The position numbers and the translations under genes are program-made. From Catellatospora tritici (GTDB lineage: Bacteria > Actinomycetota > Actinomycetes > Mycobacteriales > Micromonosporaceae), in the NCBI RefSeq assembly GCF_019083965.1, contig NZ_JAHRCY010000026.1, positions 42,530 to 106,529 on the forward strand: a stretch of DNA of 64,000 bases. Reading direction: 5' to 3'. The notes beneath the pieces were generated by a model. It was not told the origin of the DNA and did not search any database. It was given only the letters and a program-made list of their open reading frames with translations. Of the stretch, positions 53,040-61,874 are shown one piece after another (within the stretch, counting starts at the first letter, position 1; every line of letters starts with the position of its first letter).

Positions 53040-53411
53040 ACCGATGAAGCCGGCTCGGTCCGGCGGACATATCTCGCAGTACGCGCGCGGCGCGGTCGAG
53101 GCAGGGCTTCCCCTCCCCGACCGCGCCGCCGCCGTTCCGCGCGCCCCCGCTGCCGTCGCCCCCGCCGCCGTGGCTGCAGTTTCGGGGAAACTGCACGAAT
53201 GCCCGCCTTGATTCGCGCAGTTTCCCCGAAATTGAACGCATCTTCGCGCACGGCGAGCGCCGAAATGTGACCGGTGGAGGGCGTGACCGGATCGGGGCGG
53301 GCTCGTTGTGTCGGGCGAGCGACCCATCGGCCACGGTGACGTAACACAACATTCACCTCAGATCGATGCAGATCACGCCTTTCCCCGACAGTCCACATTA
53401 GACTGACGCGC
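53040..53411. other. Gene-free 372-bp gap
   Basis: Besides the inverted repeat at 53177-53234 I see only probable promoter sequence for the gene at 53412 near 53340-53400 and no reading frame worth naming. Confidence 0.6.
53177..53234. repeat. Long imperfect inverted repeat built from a smaller hairpin
   Basis: Arms of 24 bp (53177-53200 and 53211-53234) pair with one mismatch and one G-U around a 10-nt loop. Each arm also contains its own smaller palindrome (TGCAGTTTC-GGG-GAAACTGCA at 53175-53195, and a weaker copy at 53218-53234). It lies in a 372-bp gap without genes. It may be a dispersed intergenic element. Confidence 0.85.
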
Positions 53412-54476
53412 ATGAGTATTCCCACCGAGCCCATCGGCAGCATCCCCCGATCCCCCGAGCTGCTGGCCGGGCTGGCCGACCACGCCGCGGGCAGGATCTC
53501 GTCCGACGACCTCGACGCCCTGTACGACGCGGCCGTCCGTGACACCATCAAGCGGTTCGAGGAGCTCGGCTCCCCGGTCGTCACCGACGGCGAGCAGAGC
53601 AAGCCCAGCTTCGCCACATACCCGCTGCAGGGCGTGACGGCGCTCGCTCCCGACGGGGCTGTCATCCCGTTCGCCGACGGCCACACCCGACAGCTGCCCA
53701 GACTCACAGCCGGACCGTTCCGCTACGGGGTACGCGTCGGCAGCTACCTCACCGCCGCGCAGCGCCACGCCACGGTGCCGGTCAAGCAGGCCGTCATCGC
53801 CGCGTCCGCACTGAGCCTGCTCTACCCGCAGGACGGCATCGCGGGCTACGACCGCGACCAGTTCGTCGCCGACCTCATCGCCGAGGCGGAGGCCGACATC
53901 CGCAGCGCGCTGGACGGCGGGGCGCACCGGGTGCAGATCGACTTCACCGAGGGACGGCTCGCGTTGAAGCTCGATCCGTCCGGCGGTGTGCTCGGTTCGT
54001 TCATCGACCTGAACAACCAGGTACTTGCCCGGTTCAGCCCGGCCGAGCGGGCGCGCATCGGGGTGCACACCTGCCCCGGCGGCGACCAGGACTCCACCCA
54101 CAGCGCCGACGTCGACTACGCGCTACTGCTGCCCCGGCTGTTCGAACTGAACGCGGGCGCCTTCTTCGTCCAGCTGGCCAGTGAGGCCGAGCCCGAGCGG
54201 GCGCTGCGGGTCATCGCCGACCACGTCCGCGACGGACAGCAGGTCTTCGTCGGGGTGACCGATCCGATCGACCCGGTGGTGGAGACGCCGGAGCTGGTCC
54301 GCGACCGGGTCCTGCGCGCCGCCGAGCACCTGGGCACCGAGCGGCTGGGCACGACCGACGACTGTGGGTTCTCACCGTTCGGTGACGACACCTCGACCTC
54401 ACGGGACACGGCGTTCGCCAAGGTCCGCGCGCGTATCGAGGGAACCGCCCTGGCCGCGGCACAACTGGGCGTCTGA
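53412..54476 (+). CDS. MetE-like (cobalamin-independent methionine synthase C-terminal family) protein
   Basis: The product has 354 residues, half the size of full MetE. It opens with GSIPRSPELL, contains VTDGEQSKPSF, the DFTEGRLALKL segment, and potential zinc ligands in VGVHTCPGGDQDSTH and TDDCGFSPF. Family members are annotated as methionine synthase II-like, but many act on other thiol or methyl substrates. ATG 53412 has little upstream ribosome signal. It lies isolated and convergent with a small gene at 54575. Confidence 0.85.
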   Translation: MSIPTEPIGSIPRSPELLAGLADHAAGRISSDDLDALYDAAVRDTIKRFEELGSPVVTDGEQSKPSFATYPLQGVTALAPDGAVIPFADGHTRQLPRLTAGPFRYGVRVGSYLTAAQRHATVPVKQAVIAASALSLLYPQDGIAGYDRDQFVADLIAEAEADIRSALDGGAHRVQIDFTEGRLALKLDPSGGVLGSFIDLNNQVLARFSPAERARIGVHTCPGGDQDSTHSADVDYALLLPRLFELNAGAFFVQLASEAEPERALRVIADHVRDGQQVFVGVTDPIDPVVETPELVRDRVLRAAEHLGTERLGTTDDCGFSPFGDDTSTSRDTAFAKVRARIEGTALAAAQLGV

Positions 54477-54517
54477 CGGCTGCGCTGCGCCGCATGGGGC
54501 GACAGCGCAGACGAATC

Positions 54518-54560
54518 GGGCCGGGTACGGGCGGCTCGCACCGCTGCCCGTACCCGGCCC
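54518..54560. terminator. Bidirectional terminator
   Basis: GGGCCGGGTACGGGC forms a perfect 15-bp stem with a 13-nt loop between convergent stops at 54476 and 54575. Confidence 0.85.
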
Positions 54561-54574
54561 GCCTGGCACGTACC

Positions 54575-54838
54575 TCACACGTACGTGAGCGTATCGATCG
54601 CGGGGACGATCGAGTCTCGCCTGGCCAGGAAGCGTGCCGTCCTGATCTCGATCTCATTGCCGCGGGCCGAGGCCGAGCGGCAGATGACCGTGGCGGCGAA
54701 GCCCGAGGCGTCGTAGATGATGCCCGGATCCCACTCGCCCTCGCGGAATACCCAGACCCGGTCACGCGGAGCGTAGGACTCCGTGGACTCGACTTCGGCC
54801 AGCTCTCGCCGGTCCGGGTGCACCTTCGGTCGTGGCAT
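54575..54838 (-). CDS. Small protein beside a DUF397/XRE pair
   Basis: The product has 87 residues. It is not recognised by name: a basic N-terminus (MPRPKVHPDRRELAEVESTESYAPRDRVWVFREGEWDPGIIYDASGFAATV in outline, with an SH3-like strand pattern) and no membrane segment. ATG 54838 follows GGGAGGA, a strong site. Genes of this kind are frequent next to DUF397/XRE genes in actinomycetes and may be part of the same switch. Confidence 0.7.
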   Translation of the reverse strand: MPRPKVHPDRRELAEVESTESYAPRDRVWVFREGEWDPGIIYDASGFAATVICRSASARGNEIEIRTARFLARRDSIVPAIDTLTYV

Positions 54839-55005
54839 GGATCGTGATTCCTCCCGTAACGCGGTACAGCGGTGTGTCGCGGTGCCCAGACGGTTCCGGG
54901 AGGGGTCCGTGCCGTCTGCAGAGCTGCCAGGTCGCGTTCGCACTGGTGCCGGGGGTGGCGGTGGTCTCGCTTCCATCGAACTATCTGACTTAGCTGCAAC
55001 CATGA

Positions 55006-55068
55006 TGCACGGGTATCCTGTGCAAAAGCAAGCGTCAAATGCACGTGCAGATGCAACCGCTGGTGCAC
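55006..55068. promoter_or_regulatory. Cluster of TGCAC/GTGCA half-sites before the DUF397 gene
   Basis: TGCAC (55006) and GTGCA (55020) face each other 9 bp apart; TGCACGTGCA (55040-55049) is a perfect dyad; a further GTGCAC is at 55063. All lie in the divergent region between the small gene and DUF397, so they are candidate sites for the XRE protein. Confidence 0.45.
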
Positions 55069-55102
55069 GTGTCGTTGGCGTGGGGGGCAGAAGGAGCACG
55101 GG

Positions 55103-55333
55103 ATGACGCACACCCACGGCGCAGCACCGGAGCTGGCCGCGGTGACCTGGCGAAAGAGTGAGCGCAGCGGTGCCGACGGCAACTGTGTCGAGATCGGTCG
55201 GTTGCCCGGCGGGGGCTACGCGATACGCCACTCCCGCGATCCCGGCGGCCCGGTCCTGCTCTACACTCCCGCCGAGATGTCGGCGTTCCTGCTGGGCGTC
55301 TACGACGGCGACTTCGACGATCTACTTTCCTGA
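55103..55333 (+). CDS. DUF397 protein
   Basis: The product has 76 residues. The family pattern is complete: VTWRKSERSGADGNCVEIG, then YAIRHSRDPGGPVLLYTPAEMSAFL. DUF397 proteins act as partners of the adjacent XRE regulator in WhiJ-like systems and possibly as toxin/antitoxin-like modulators. The ATG has an AAGGAG box. Confidence 0.93.
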   Translation: MTHTHGAAPELAAVTWRKSERSGADGNCVEIGRLPGGGYAIRHSRDPGGPVLLYTPAEMSAFLLGVYDGDFDDLLS

Positions 55334-55404
55334 TCGTTGCTTCTCGACAGTCGGGCCTCCCTTTGGGACAGTATGCGCAACGAGATCAGCGGGGTGGTGG
55401 GCGA

Positions 55405-56295
55405 ATGGCGGCGGACCCGGAGGCCGGGGCAGGCGGCGGCCCTACCGTCCTGCGAATGCTGCTCGGCGCCCAGCTGCGCCGCCTGCGTGAGGCCGGCGGG
55501 ATCACCCGCGAGGACGCCGGCTGGCACATCCGCGCGTCGGAGTCGAAGATCAGCCGGATGGAGCTGGGGCGGGTCGGCTTCAAGGAGCGCGACGTCGCCG
55601 ACCTGCTCACCTTCTACGGCGTCACGGACACGGCCGAGCGCGAGTCGATGATGGCGCTGGCCCGCCAGGCCAACGAGCCCGGCTGGTGGCAGCAGTACGG
55701 CGACGTCTACCCGGCCTGGTTCCAGTCGTACCTGGGGCTGGAGTCGGCGGCGCAGATCATCCGCATGTACGAGGTGCAGTTCGTCCCCGGCCTGCTGCAG
55801 ACTCCCGACTACGCCCGTGCGGTGATCATGCTCGGGCACAGCAGCAAGCCGACCGCCGAGGTCGACCGGCGCGTGGAGCTGCGGATGACCCGCCAGCAGA
55901 TCCTCACCCGCACCCGGCCCGCCCCGCCGCACTTCTGGGCGGTGGTCGACGAGGGTGCGCTGCGGCGTCCGGTCGGCGGCCGGGCGGTCATGCGGGCCCA
56001 GATCGCCAAGCTGCTCGAAGCCACCAAGCTGCCCAACGTGACGCTGCAGGTGATCCCGTTCGCCCACGGCGGGCACGCCGCCTACAGCGGATCTTTCGCG
56101 CTGCTGCGCTTCCCCGAGCACGACCTGCCCGACGTGGCATACATGGAGCAGCTGACCAGCGCCCTCTACCTGGACAAGCGCGAGGACGTGGAGCGGTACC
56201 TGACCGTGATGGAGCAGCTGTGCGTCGAGGCGGCTCCCCCGGCGCAGACTCCGCGCATCCTGGAGGGCATCGCCCGCGACCTGGACCGCGACTGA
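55405..56295 (+). CDS. XRE-family regulator with DUF5753 (WhiJ-like)
   Basis: The product has 296 residues. The helix-turn-helix is LRRLREAGGITREDAGWHIRASESKISRMELGRV and the C-terminal DUF5753 domain has FVPGLLQTPDYARAVI and VTLQVIPFAHGGHAAYSGSFALLRF. The ATG at 55405 is preferred; an in-frame ATG at 55363 would add 14 residues. Together with the DUF397 gene just upstream it forms the common developmental/defence-like regulatory pair of streptomycete relatives. It probably binds the half-sites upstream. Confidence 0.92.
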   Translation: MAADPEAGAGGGPTVLRMLLGAQLRRLREAGGITREDAGWHIRASESKISRMELGRVGFKERDVADLLTFYGVTDTAERESMMALARQANEPGWWQQYGDVYPAWFQSYLGLESAAQIIRMYEVQFVPGLLQTPDYARAVIMLGHSSKPTAEVDRRVELRMTRQQILTRTRPAPPHFWAVVDEGALRRPVGGRAVMRAQIAKLLEATKLPNVTLQVIPFAHGGHAAYSGSFALLRFPEHDLPDVAYMEQLTSALYLDKREDVERYLTVMEQLCVEAAPPAQTPRILEGIARDLDRD

Positions 56296-56671
56296 CCCGT
56301 CGCGGCCCCGCCCAGGGGTAACGATTTGGTAACTCCGCAGCTCACGACCGGGTCGCCAACCTGTCCGACAACGTTGCCATCCGGCTGACCCGAGGTTCGC
56401 AAATCGGTGCGAGGCTAGCGGTTTTCCCACCAGACGCGACGGCCCGTTGCCCGGCTCGGTCGACGCCTGCCGATGGTTTTGCCGCCCAACCTGCGAAAAC
56501 CTCGAGCGTACGACGAAATTCCCAGGTCGCAAGTGTCGAGCGCCACCGAAGGGTGACTACCCTGCGGCCACTCGTAACCGAGCTGCGACGATGGCGTAAG
56601 GCGTTGATGTCAGATTAGGACCGATAGCTGGTTCAGCGCCCGAAAAGTCGACAAGCAAGAGGAGCCCCCGC
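56296..56671. other. 376-bp gap upstream of an exporter gene
   Basis: No gene is seen. AGGGT-GACT-ACCCT at 56550-56563 is a short hairpin or dyad that could be an operator. The promoter of the exporter should lie between 56560 and 56655, but I cannot assign boxes with confidence. Confidence 0.4.
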
Positions 56672-58225
56672 ATGACCACTGCCAGCAGCCCGCCAGCCAC
56701 GGCTGATCCCGTGGCCCCACCGGCCGCGACCGAGAAGCTGGACAGCGCTGTCCTCAAGGTCGCCGGCGTGGTGGTGCTGGGCGCCATCATGTCGATCCTC
56801 GACATCACGGTGGTCAGCGTCGCCCTGCCGACCTTCGGACGCGAGTTCCACTCGACCCCGGCCACGGTCGCGTGGACCATGACCGCGTACACCCTGGCCC
56901 TGGCGGCGGTCATCCCGGTCACCGGCTGGGCCGCCGACCGGTTCGGCACCAAGCGCCTCTACCTGACCTCGATCGTGCTGTTCGTGGCCGGTTCCGTGCT
57001 GTGCAGCTTCGCCTGGGACATCGGCCCGCTGATCGCGTTCCGGGCGCTGCAGGGCCTGGGCGGCGGCATGCTCATGCCGCTCGGCATGACGATCATGACC
57101 CGGGCCGCCGGCCCGGAGCGCATCGGCCGCGTCATGGCGGTGCTCGGCGTGCCGATGCTGCTCGGCCCGATCGGCGGCCCGATCCTGGGCGGCTGGCTGA
57201 TCGAGTCTTTCAACTGGCAGTGGGTCTTCCTGATCAACCTGCCGATCGGCCTGATCGCGCTGGTCGCCGCCTGGCGGGTGCTGGCCAAGGACGAGCCGAA
57301 GCCGTCGGAGTCCTTCGACTTCCTCGGCATGCTGCTGCTGTCGCCGGGCCTGGCCCTGTTCCTCTACGGCGTGTCCTCCATCGCCGGCGAGGGCAAGGTC
57401 GCGTCCACCAAGGTGCTGGTGCCCGGCCTAATCGGCCTGGTCCTGGTCATCGCGTTCGTGCTGCACGCGCTGCGCAAGCAGCACGCGCTGATCGACCTCA
57501 GCCTGTTCAACGACCGCAACCTCACCATCTCGGTCATCACGATGACCCTGTTCTCGGTGGCGTTCATGGGTTCGATGCTGCTGCTGCCGAGCTACTTCAT
57601 CCAGGTACGCGGCGAGGGCACCCTCGACGCTGGTCTGCTGCTGGCCCCCAACGGCCTCGGCGCGATGCTGACCATGCCGATCGGTGGCAAGCTCACCGAC
57701 AAGATGGGTCCGGGCAAGCTGGTGCTGACCGGCATCGCCCTGATCACGGCCGCGCTGGCGGTCTACACCCAGGTCGGCGCCGACACGTCGTACCTGATGC
57801 TGCTGGGCGCGCTGTTCGTGCTGGGCATGGGCATGGGCCTGACCATGATGCCGATCATGTCGGCCGCCATGAGCAGCCTCACCGACGGCCAGATCGCCCG
57901 CGGCTCGACGATGATGAACATCGTCCAGCAGACCGCCGGATCGATCGGCACCGCCGTCATGGCCGTGGTGCTCACCAACAAGGTGCTCGCCGACCAGACC
58001 GCCAAGGCGTACTACGCCGTCGCGCAGGGCGCGATCCCGGCCGACCAGGTGCCCGCGCCGGTGCTGGCCGCCGGCAAGGAGGGTCTGGCCAGCGCGTTCG
58101 GCAGCACCTACCTGGTGGCGATGGTGCTGGTCGCGCTGTGCGTGATCCCGGCGCTGTTCCTGCCGCGCAAGAAGGTCGTCAAGGCTGAGGGGCAGGCGGC
58201 CGAGCCGGCGTTCGCGATGCACTGA
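56672..58225 (+). CDS. DHA2-family MFS exporter, third copy
   Basis: The product has 517 residues with about 14 TM segments. It opens IMSILDITVVSVALPTFGREF; motif A-like GWAADRFGTKRLYL and the DHA2 block GPIGGPILGGWLIESFNWQWVFLINLPIG follow. AAGAGGAG precedes ATG 56672. It resembles EmrB-type pumps and is less related to the two cluster exporters. No regulator gene is adjacent. Confidence 0.92.
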   Translation: MTTASSPPATADPVAPPAATEKLDSAVLKVAGVVVLGAIMSILDITVVSVALPTFGREFHSTPATVAWTMTAYTLALAAVIPVTGWAADRFGTKRLYLTSIVLFVAGSVLCSFAWDIGPLIAFRALQGLGGGMLMPLGMTIMTRAAGPERIGRVMAVLGVPMLLGPIGGPILGGWLIESFNWQWVFLINLPIGLIALVAAWRVLAKDEPKPSESFDFLGMLLLSPGLALFLYGVSSIAGEGKVASTKVLVPGLIGLVLVIAFVLHALRKQHALIDLSLFNDRNLTISVITMTLFSVAFMGSMLLLPSYFIQVRGEGTLDAGLLLAPNGLGAMLTMPIGGKLTDKMGPGKLVLTGIALITAALAVYTQVGADTSYLMLLGALFVLGMGMGLTMMPIMSAAMSSLTDGQIARGSTMMNIVQQTAGSIGTAVMAVVLTNKVLADQTAKAYYAVAQGAIPADQVPAPVLAAGKEGLASAFGSTYLVAMVLVALCVIPALFLPRKKVVKAEGQAAEPAFAMH

Positions 58226-58285
58226 CAGGCACCGGACGGGCCGCTCGCACCAGGCGGGGATGCGGGCGGCCCGGTTCGGCACCGG

Positions 58286-58307
58286 GCCCGGCTCACATGA
58301 GCCGGGC
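58286..58307 (+). terminator. Rho-independent-type terminator of the exporter gene
   Basis: GCCCGGCTC-ACAT-GAGCCGGGC has a 9-bp stem followed by CTTCCTGTTTT. Confidence 0.8.
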
Positions 58308-58371
58308 CTTCCTGTTTTCCGGACCTGGGCGTCCACTGTAGATGATCTCCAGATTGGCATCCCTGTACCCA

Positions 58372-58400
58372 TTTACTTAAAAGTAAACCTTACTAATAAT
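58372..58400 (+). promoter_or_regulatory. Chitinase promoter region with TTTACTT/AAGTAAA dyad
   Basis: TTTACTT-AA-AAGTAAA (58372-58387) is a 7-bp dyad, followed by TACTAAT (58391-58397), a -10-like hexamer only 9 bp before the ATG. A transcript from it would have almost no leader, and no ribosome site is present. Confidence 0.5.
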
Positions 58401-58406
58401 TGCGTG

Positions 58407-59822
58407 ATGTCGAACACTTCGTTTCGGACACCGCGCCGTGCGGCGCGCTGGGCGGTCGCGCTTGCCGCCAGCGCGGCCGTCACCCTCGCGGTGGCCATGG
58501 TCTCCATGCCCAGCGGCCAGGCCGCCGAGCCCAACGGTGCGGTAACCGCACTGGCTGCCTGCACGGCCCCGGCCTGGGCCGAGGGCAACACCTACACCGT
58601 GGGCACGCAGGTCACCTACAACGGTCGGCTGTACCAGGCCCTGGTGACCCACACCGCCTACGTCGGCGCCGGTTGGAACCCCGCCGCCACCCCGTCGCTG
58701 TGGAAGGACCTCGGCGCCTGCGACGGCACCACCCCGCCGTCGCCGTCGCCGTCGCCCTCGCGTTCGGTCTCCCCGTCGCCGTCCCCGTCGAAGTCGGCCT
58801 CGCCGTCGCCCTCGGTGTCGCCGCCGACCTCCCCGTCGCCGACCCCGTCCACCTCCCCCGGCGGCACGACCTGCGCGGTCAAGTCCCGCCCGGCGGGCAA
58901 GGTGCTGGTCGGCTACTGGGAGAACTGGGACGGCGCGTCCAACGGCGTGCACCCCGGCCTGGGCTGGATTCCGATCACCGACAGCCGGATCAAGCAGCAC
59001 GGCTACAACGTCATCAACGCCGCGTTCCCGGTGATCCGCTCTGACGGAACCGCCCTGTGGGCCGACGGCATGGACGCGGGCGTCAAGGTCGCGACCCCGG
59101 CCGAGATGTGCGCCGCCAAGGCGGCCGGGCAGACGATCCTGCTGTCCATCGGCGGTGCCGCGGCCGGTATCGACCTCAGCTCCAGCACCGTCGCCGACAA
59201 GTTCGTCGCCACGATCGTGCCGATCCTGAAGACATACAACTTCGACGGCATCGACATCGACATCGAGACCGGCCTCACCGGCAGCGGCAACATCAACACC
59301 CTGTCGGCCTCGCAGTCCAACCTCATCCGCATCATCGACGGCGTGCTGGCGCAGATGCCGTCGAACTTCGGCCTGACCATGGCGCCGGAGACCGCGTACG
59401 TCACCGGCGGCAGCGTCACCTACGGCTCCATCTGGGGCGCCTACCTGCCGATCGTCAAGAAGTACGCCGACAACGGCCGCCTGTGGTGGCTGAACATGCA
59501 GTACTACAACGGCAGCATGTACGGCTGCTCCGGCGACTCGTACTCCGCGGGCACCGTGCAGGGCTTCACCACGCAGACCACCTGCCTCAACAACGGTCTG
59601 ACCATCCAGGGCGTCACCATCCGGGTGCCCTACGACAAGCAGGTCCCCGGCCTGCCCGCGCAGTCGGGCGCCGGCGGCGGCTACATGACGCCGAGCCTGG
59701 TGTCGCAGTCGTGGAACAGCTTCAGCGGCAGCCTCAAGGGCCTGATGACCTGGTCCATCAACTGGGACGGCAGCAAGAGCTGGACCTTCGGCGACAACGT
59801 GAAGTCGCTGCAGGGCCGCTGA
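58407..59822 (+). CDS. Secreted GH18 chitinase with N-terminal CBM5/12 chitin-binding domain
   Basis: The product has 471 residues. Twin-Arg-containing signal peptide (to GQAAEP); CBM5/12 domain (PAWAEGNTYTVGTQVTYNGRLYQALVTHTAY); a Pro/Ser-rich linker (about 115-150); then the GH18 barrel starting KVLVGYWENWDG with catalytic motif FDGIDIDIE (Asp-x-x-Asp-x-Asp-x-Glu intact). MAPETAYV and the C-terminal WSINWDG complete the active site. It hydrolyses chitin outside the cell. ATG 58407 fits the signal peptide; translation may be leaderless. Confidence 0.95.
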   Translation: MSNTSFRTPRRAARWAVALAASAAVTLAVAMVSMPSGQAAEPNGAVTALAACTAPAWAEGNTYTVGTQVTYNGRLYQALVTHTAYVGAGWNPAATPSLWKDLGACDGTTPPSPSPSPSRSVSPSPSPSKSASPSPSVSPPTSPSPTPSTSPGGTTCAVKSRPAGKVLVGYWENWDGASNGVHPGLGWIPITDSRIKQHGYNVINAAFPVIRSDGTALWADGMDAGVKVATPAEMCAAKAAGQTILLSIGGAAAGIDLSSSTVADKFVATIVPILKTYNFDGIDIDIETGLTGSGNINTLSASQSNLIRIIDGVLAQMPSNFGLTMAPETAYVTGGSVTYGSIWGAYLPIVKKYADNGRLWWLNMQYYNGSMYGCSGDSYSAGTVQGFTTQTTCLNNGLTIQGVTIRVPYDKQVPGLPAQSGAGGGYMTPSLVSQSWNSFSGSLKGLMTWSINWDGSKSWTFGDNVKSLQGR

Positions 59823-59831
59823 TCCAACCCA

Positions 59832-59868
59832 CCGGTGGCCCGGCTCGCACCTGGGACCGGGCCACCGG
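59832..59868 (+). terminator. Terminator of the chitinase gene
   Basis: CCGGTGGCCCGG forms a perfect 12-bp stem with a 13-nt loop, 9 bp after the stop. Confidence 0.78.
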
Positions 59869-59973
59869 CCGGAACCGCCCGCACATCACATCTGTTGATG
59901 TAAATATCATCGACACCTGCGCCGACCTGGGCTGACCCCGTCGCACCGACGGCCGCGCCGGACGCGCCGACGC

Positions 59974-61650
59974 TCAGCCGCGGGTCAGGGTCACGTTGTC
60001 CAGCCAGAACGTGAACGACCCGTTGGCGCCGAGCTGAAACGAGACCAGCCCCCAGTCGGTGCCGAACGACGGCGTGAACGTGTAGCTGAAGTGCCGGGTC
60101 GACGTGTCCACGGTCGCGCTCTTCCACATCGCGTTCGTGTACGGCTTGCCGCCCATCTGCACCGTGATCGGGAACGTCTTGCGCGCCGACGCCGAGGCGT
60201 CGAACGACAGCGTGTACGACGCGTCCTTGACCAGCGGCGAGAAGTCGTGCGCCACCATCGCGTCCCAGGGGTTCGGCGTGCCGGAGGCGATCACCGCGCG
60301 CAGCCGCCCGCCGTCGCCGGACACCTTCACCGCGGGCACGCTGCCCCACCAGGGCGACGTCCCGCTGCCGAAGGTTCCGTTGCTCAGCAGCGGACCGGGC
60401 TTCGCGGGCGGCGCGACCGTCGGCTGCCGCGTGGGGCGCCGCGGTGCGGTCGTCGGCTGCGGTTGCGGTTGCGGCGATCGCCCCGGACCGGGTGCGACCG
60501 TCGCGGCCGCCGCGCTGGCGGTGCCCGGCGAGGGCACCTCGACCGCCGCGGACGGCGCCGCGACCGCCGCGACCGGCGACTGCCCGACCTGACCCGCCGC
60601 GGGCTGCCCGGCACCGTTGTAGGTGAGCGTCATCGCGACTGTCACCACCGCGACCAGCGCCACCGCCCCGCCGACCAGCACCGGGCGGCGCCGGTGCCAC
60701 GGCGGCGGCGCGACGGCGGCGATCGGCACGGTCGGCTCCGGCACCGGCAGGTCGGTCACCGGCTCGGCCGGGGTATTCGGCACCGGCTGCGCCAGCGCGT
60801 CGTCGGCGACGAGCGCACGCAGCGCGGTGGCGAACTCACGCGCCGACGCGTGGCGGTCGCCCGGCTCCTTGGCCATCACGCGGGCCAGCACCGGAGCGAG
60901 TCCGGGCAGGTCGGGGCAGTCGAGCACCGGGACCGGGGCGTTGACGACCCGCCACAGCACGGTCGCGAGCGTGCCGTCGTCGGTCGCGTGCGGGGCCTGG
61001 CCGGTCGCGAGGTGGTAGAGAGTGGAACCGAGGGCGTACACGTCGGCGGCGGGGCCGGACTTGCCGGTGCCGAGGACTTCGGGGGCGACGTGGTGGGGCG
61101 AGAACACGTCCAGGCGCGTCGCTGATGCCTGACCGGTGGCCAGGTGGGCGGTGCCGAAGTCGGCGAGGGCGGGTTCGCCGTACCGCGAGACGAGGATGTT
61201 GGCGGGTTTGACGTCGCGGTGCAGCAGGCCGACCTCGTGCGCGGCCGCGAGCGCGTCGGCGATCTTCGCGCCGATCCGGGCGACCTCGGCGGCGGGCAGC
61301 GGCCCGTCGGCGGCGATCCGGTCGTGCAGCGAGCCGCGCTCGTAGAAGGCGGTGACCAGGTACGGCTGGCCGCTGGAGGTGACGCCGGAGTCGAGCGCGG
61401 TCACCACGTTCGGGTGTCCACTCAGTCGGGCGGTCAGCTCAGCCTCGCGCTGGAAGCGCTGGTAGGCCCGCTCGTCGGCGCCAGCCGCGAAGACCTTCAG
61501 CGCGACCGTGCGGGCCAGCAGCTCCTGCCGGGCGCGGTAGACCACGCTGGAACCGCCGACGCCGATGCGCACCAGGTCGGTGTAGCCCTCGACGGCGCCG
61601 ACGAGGGCGGGTCCACGCTGATCGGCGGGCTGCTCGCTGAGGCCGGTCAC
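59974..61650 (-). CDS. Membrane Ser/Thr protein kinase with extracellular carbohydrate-binding-like domain
   Basis: The product has 558 residues. The kinase domain (about 21-285) has glycine loop IGVGGSSVVYRA, Lys in VALKVF, catalytic HRDVKPANIL, DFGTA and APEVLG. One membrane segment (VLVGGAVALVAVVTVAMTLT, about 325-345) leads to a Pro/Ala/Thr-rich stalk. The outside ends in a beta-sandwich (about 425-558) starting LLSNGTFGSGTSPWWG and ending FWLDNVTLTRG, the shape of CBM4_9/carbohydrate-binding modules. It may sense a glycan and phosphorylate targets inside. GTG start at 61650. Confidence 0.9.
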   Translation of the reverse strand: MTGLSEQPADQRGPALVGAVEGYTDLVRIGVGGSSVVYRARQELLARTVALKVFAAGADERAYQRFQREAELTARLSGHPNVVTALDSGVTSSGQPYLVTAFYERGSLHDRIAADGPLPAAEVARIGAKIADALAAAHEVGLLHRDVKPANILVSRYGEPALADFGTAHLATGQASATRLDVFSPHHVAPEVLGTGKSGPAADVYALGSTLYHLATGQAPHATDDGTLATVLWRVVNAPVPVLDCPDLPGLAPVLARVMAKEPGDRHASAREFATALRALVADDALAQPVPNTPAEPVTDLPVPEPTVPIAAVAPPPWHRRRPVLVGGAVALVAVVTVAMTLTYNGAGQPAAGQVGQSPVAAVAAPSAAVEVPSPGTASAAAATVAPGPGRSPQPQPQPTTAPRRPTRQPTVAPPAKPGPLLSNGTFGSGTSPWWGSVPAVKVSGDGGRLRAVIASGTPNPWDAMVAHDFSPLVKDASYTLSFDASASARKTFPITVQMGGKPYTNAMWKSATVDTSTRHFSYTFTPSFGTDWGLVSFQLGANGSFTFWLDNVTLTRG

Positions 61651-61874
61651 AGCACGAGCATCCCCGATGGATGGGCCGCCGGTCGTCCGGCGGCTGATGG
61701 AGGTCGCGGCTCGAACCCTCGTGGTAGGACAGACGCGTCCCTACAACCTGCGCGGTAGACGTCCGTTCGAGACGCCCGCCCTCGATCCCGCGCGAACGGG
61801 GGTGCCAGTGCAACGCGCGCACCGCTTCGCGAGGCCCGGTTACTTTTAGGTTTGTTTCTAGTAGGGTGGCGCGC
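61651..61874. other. Divergent promoter region between kinase and oxidase genes
   Basis: No gene is seen in 224 bp. TTACTTTTAGGTTTG and TAGTAGGG just before 61875 are AT-rich and look like the oxidase promoter and ribosome site. Confidence 0.5.

Noticed and set aside
58735..58860. Short tandem repeats in the chitinase gene (CCGTCGCCGTCG-type)
   Set aside because: These encode the Pro/Ser linker between the chitin-binding and catalytic domains; not a CRISPR or independent repeat element.
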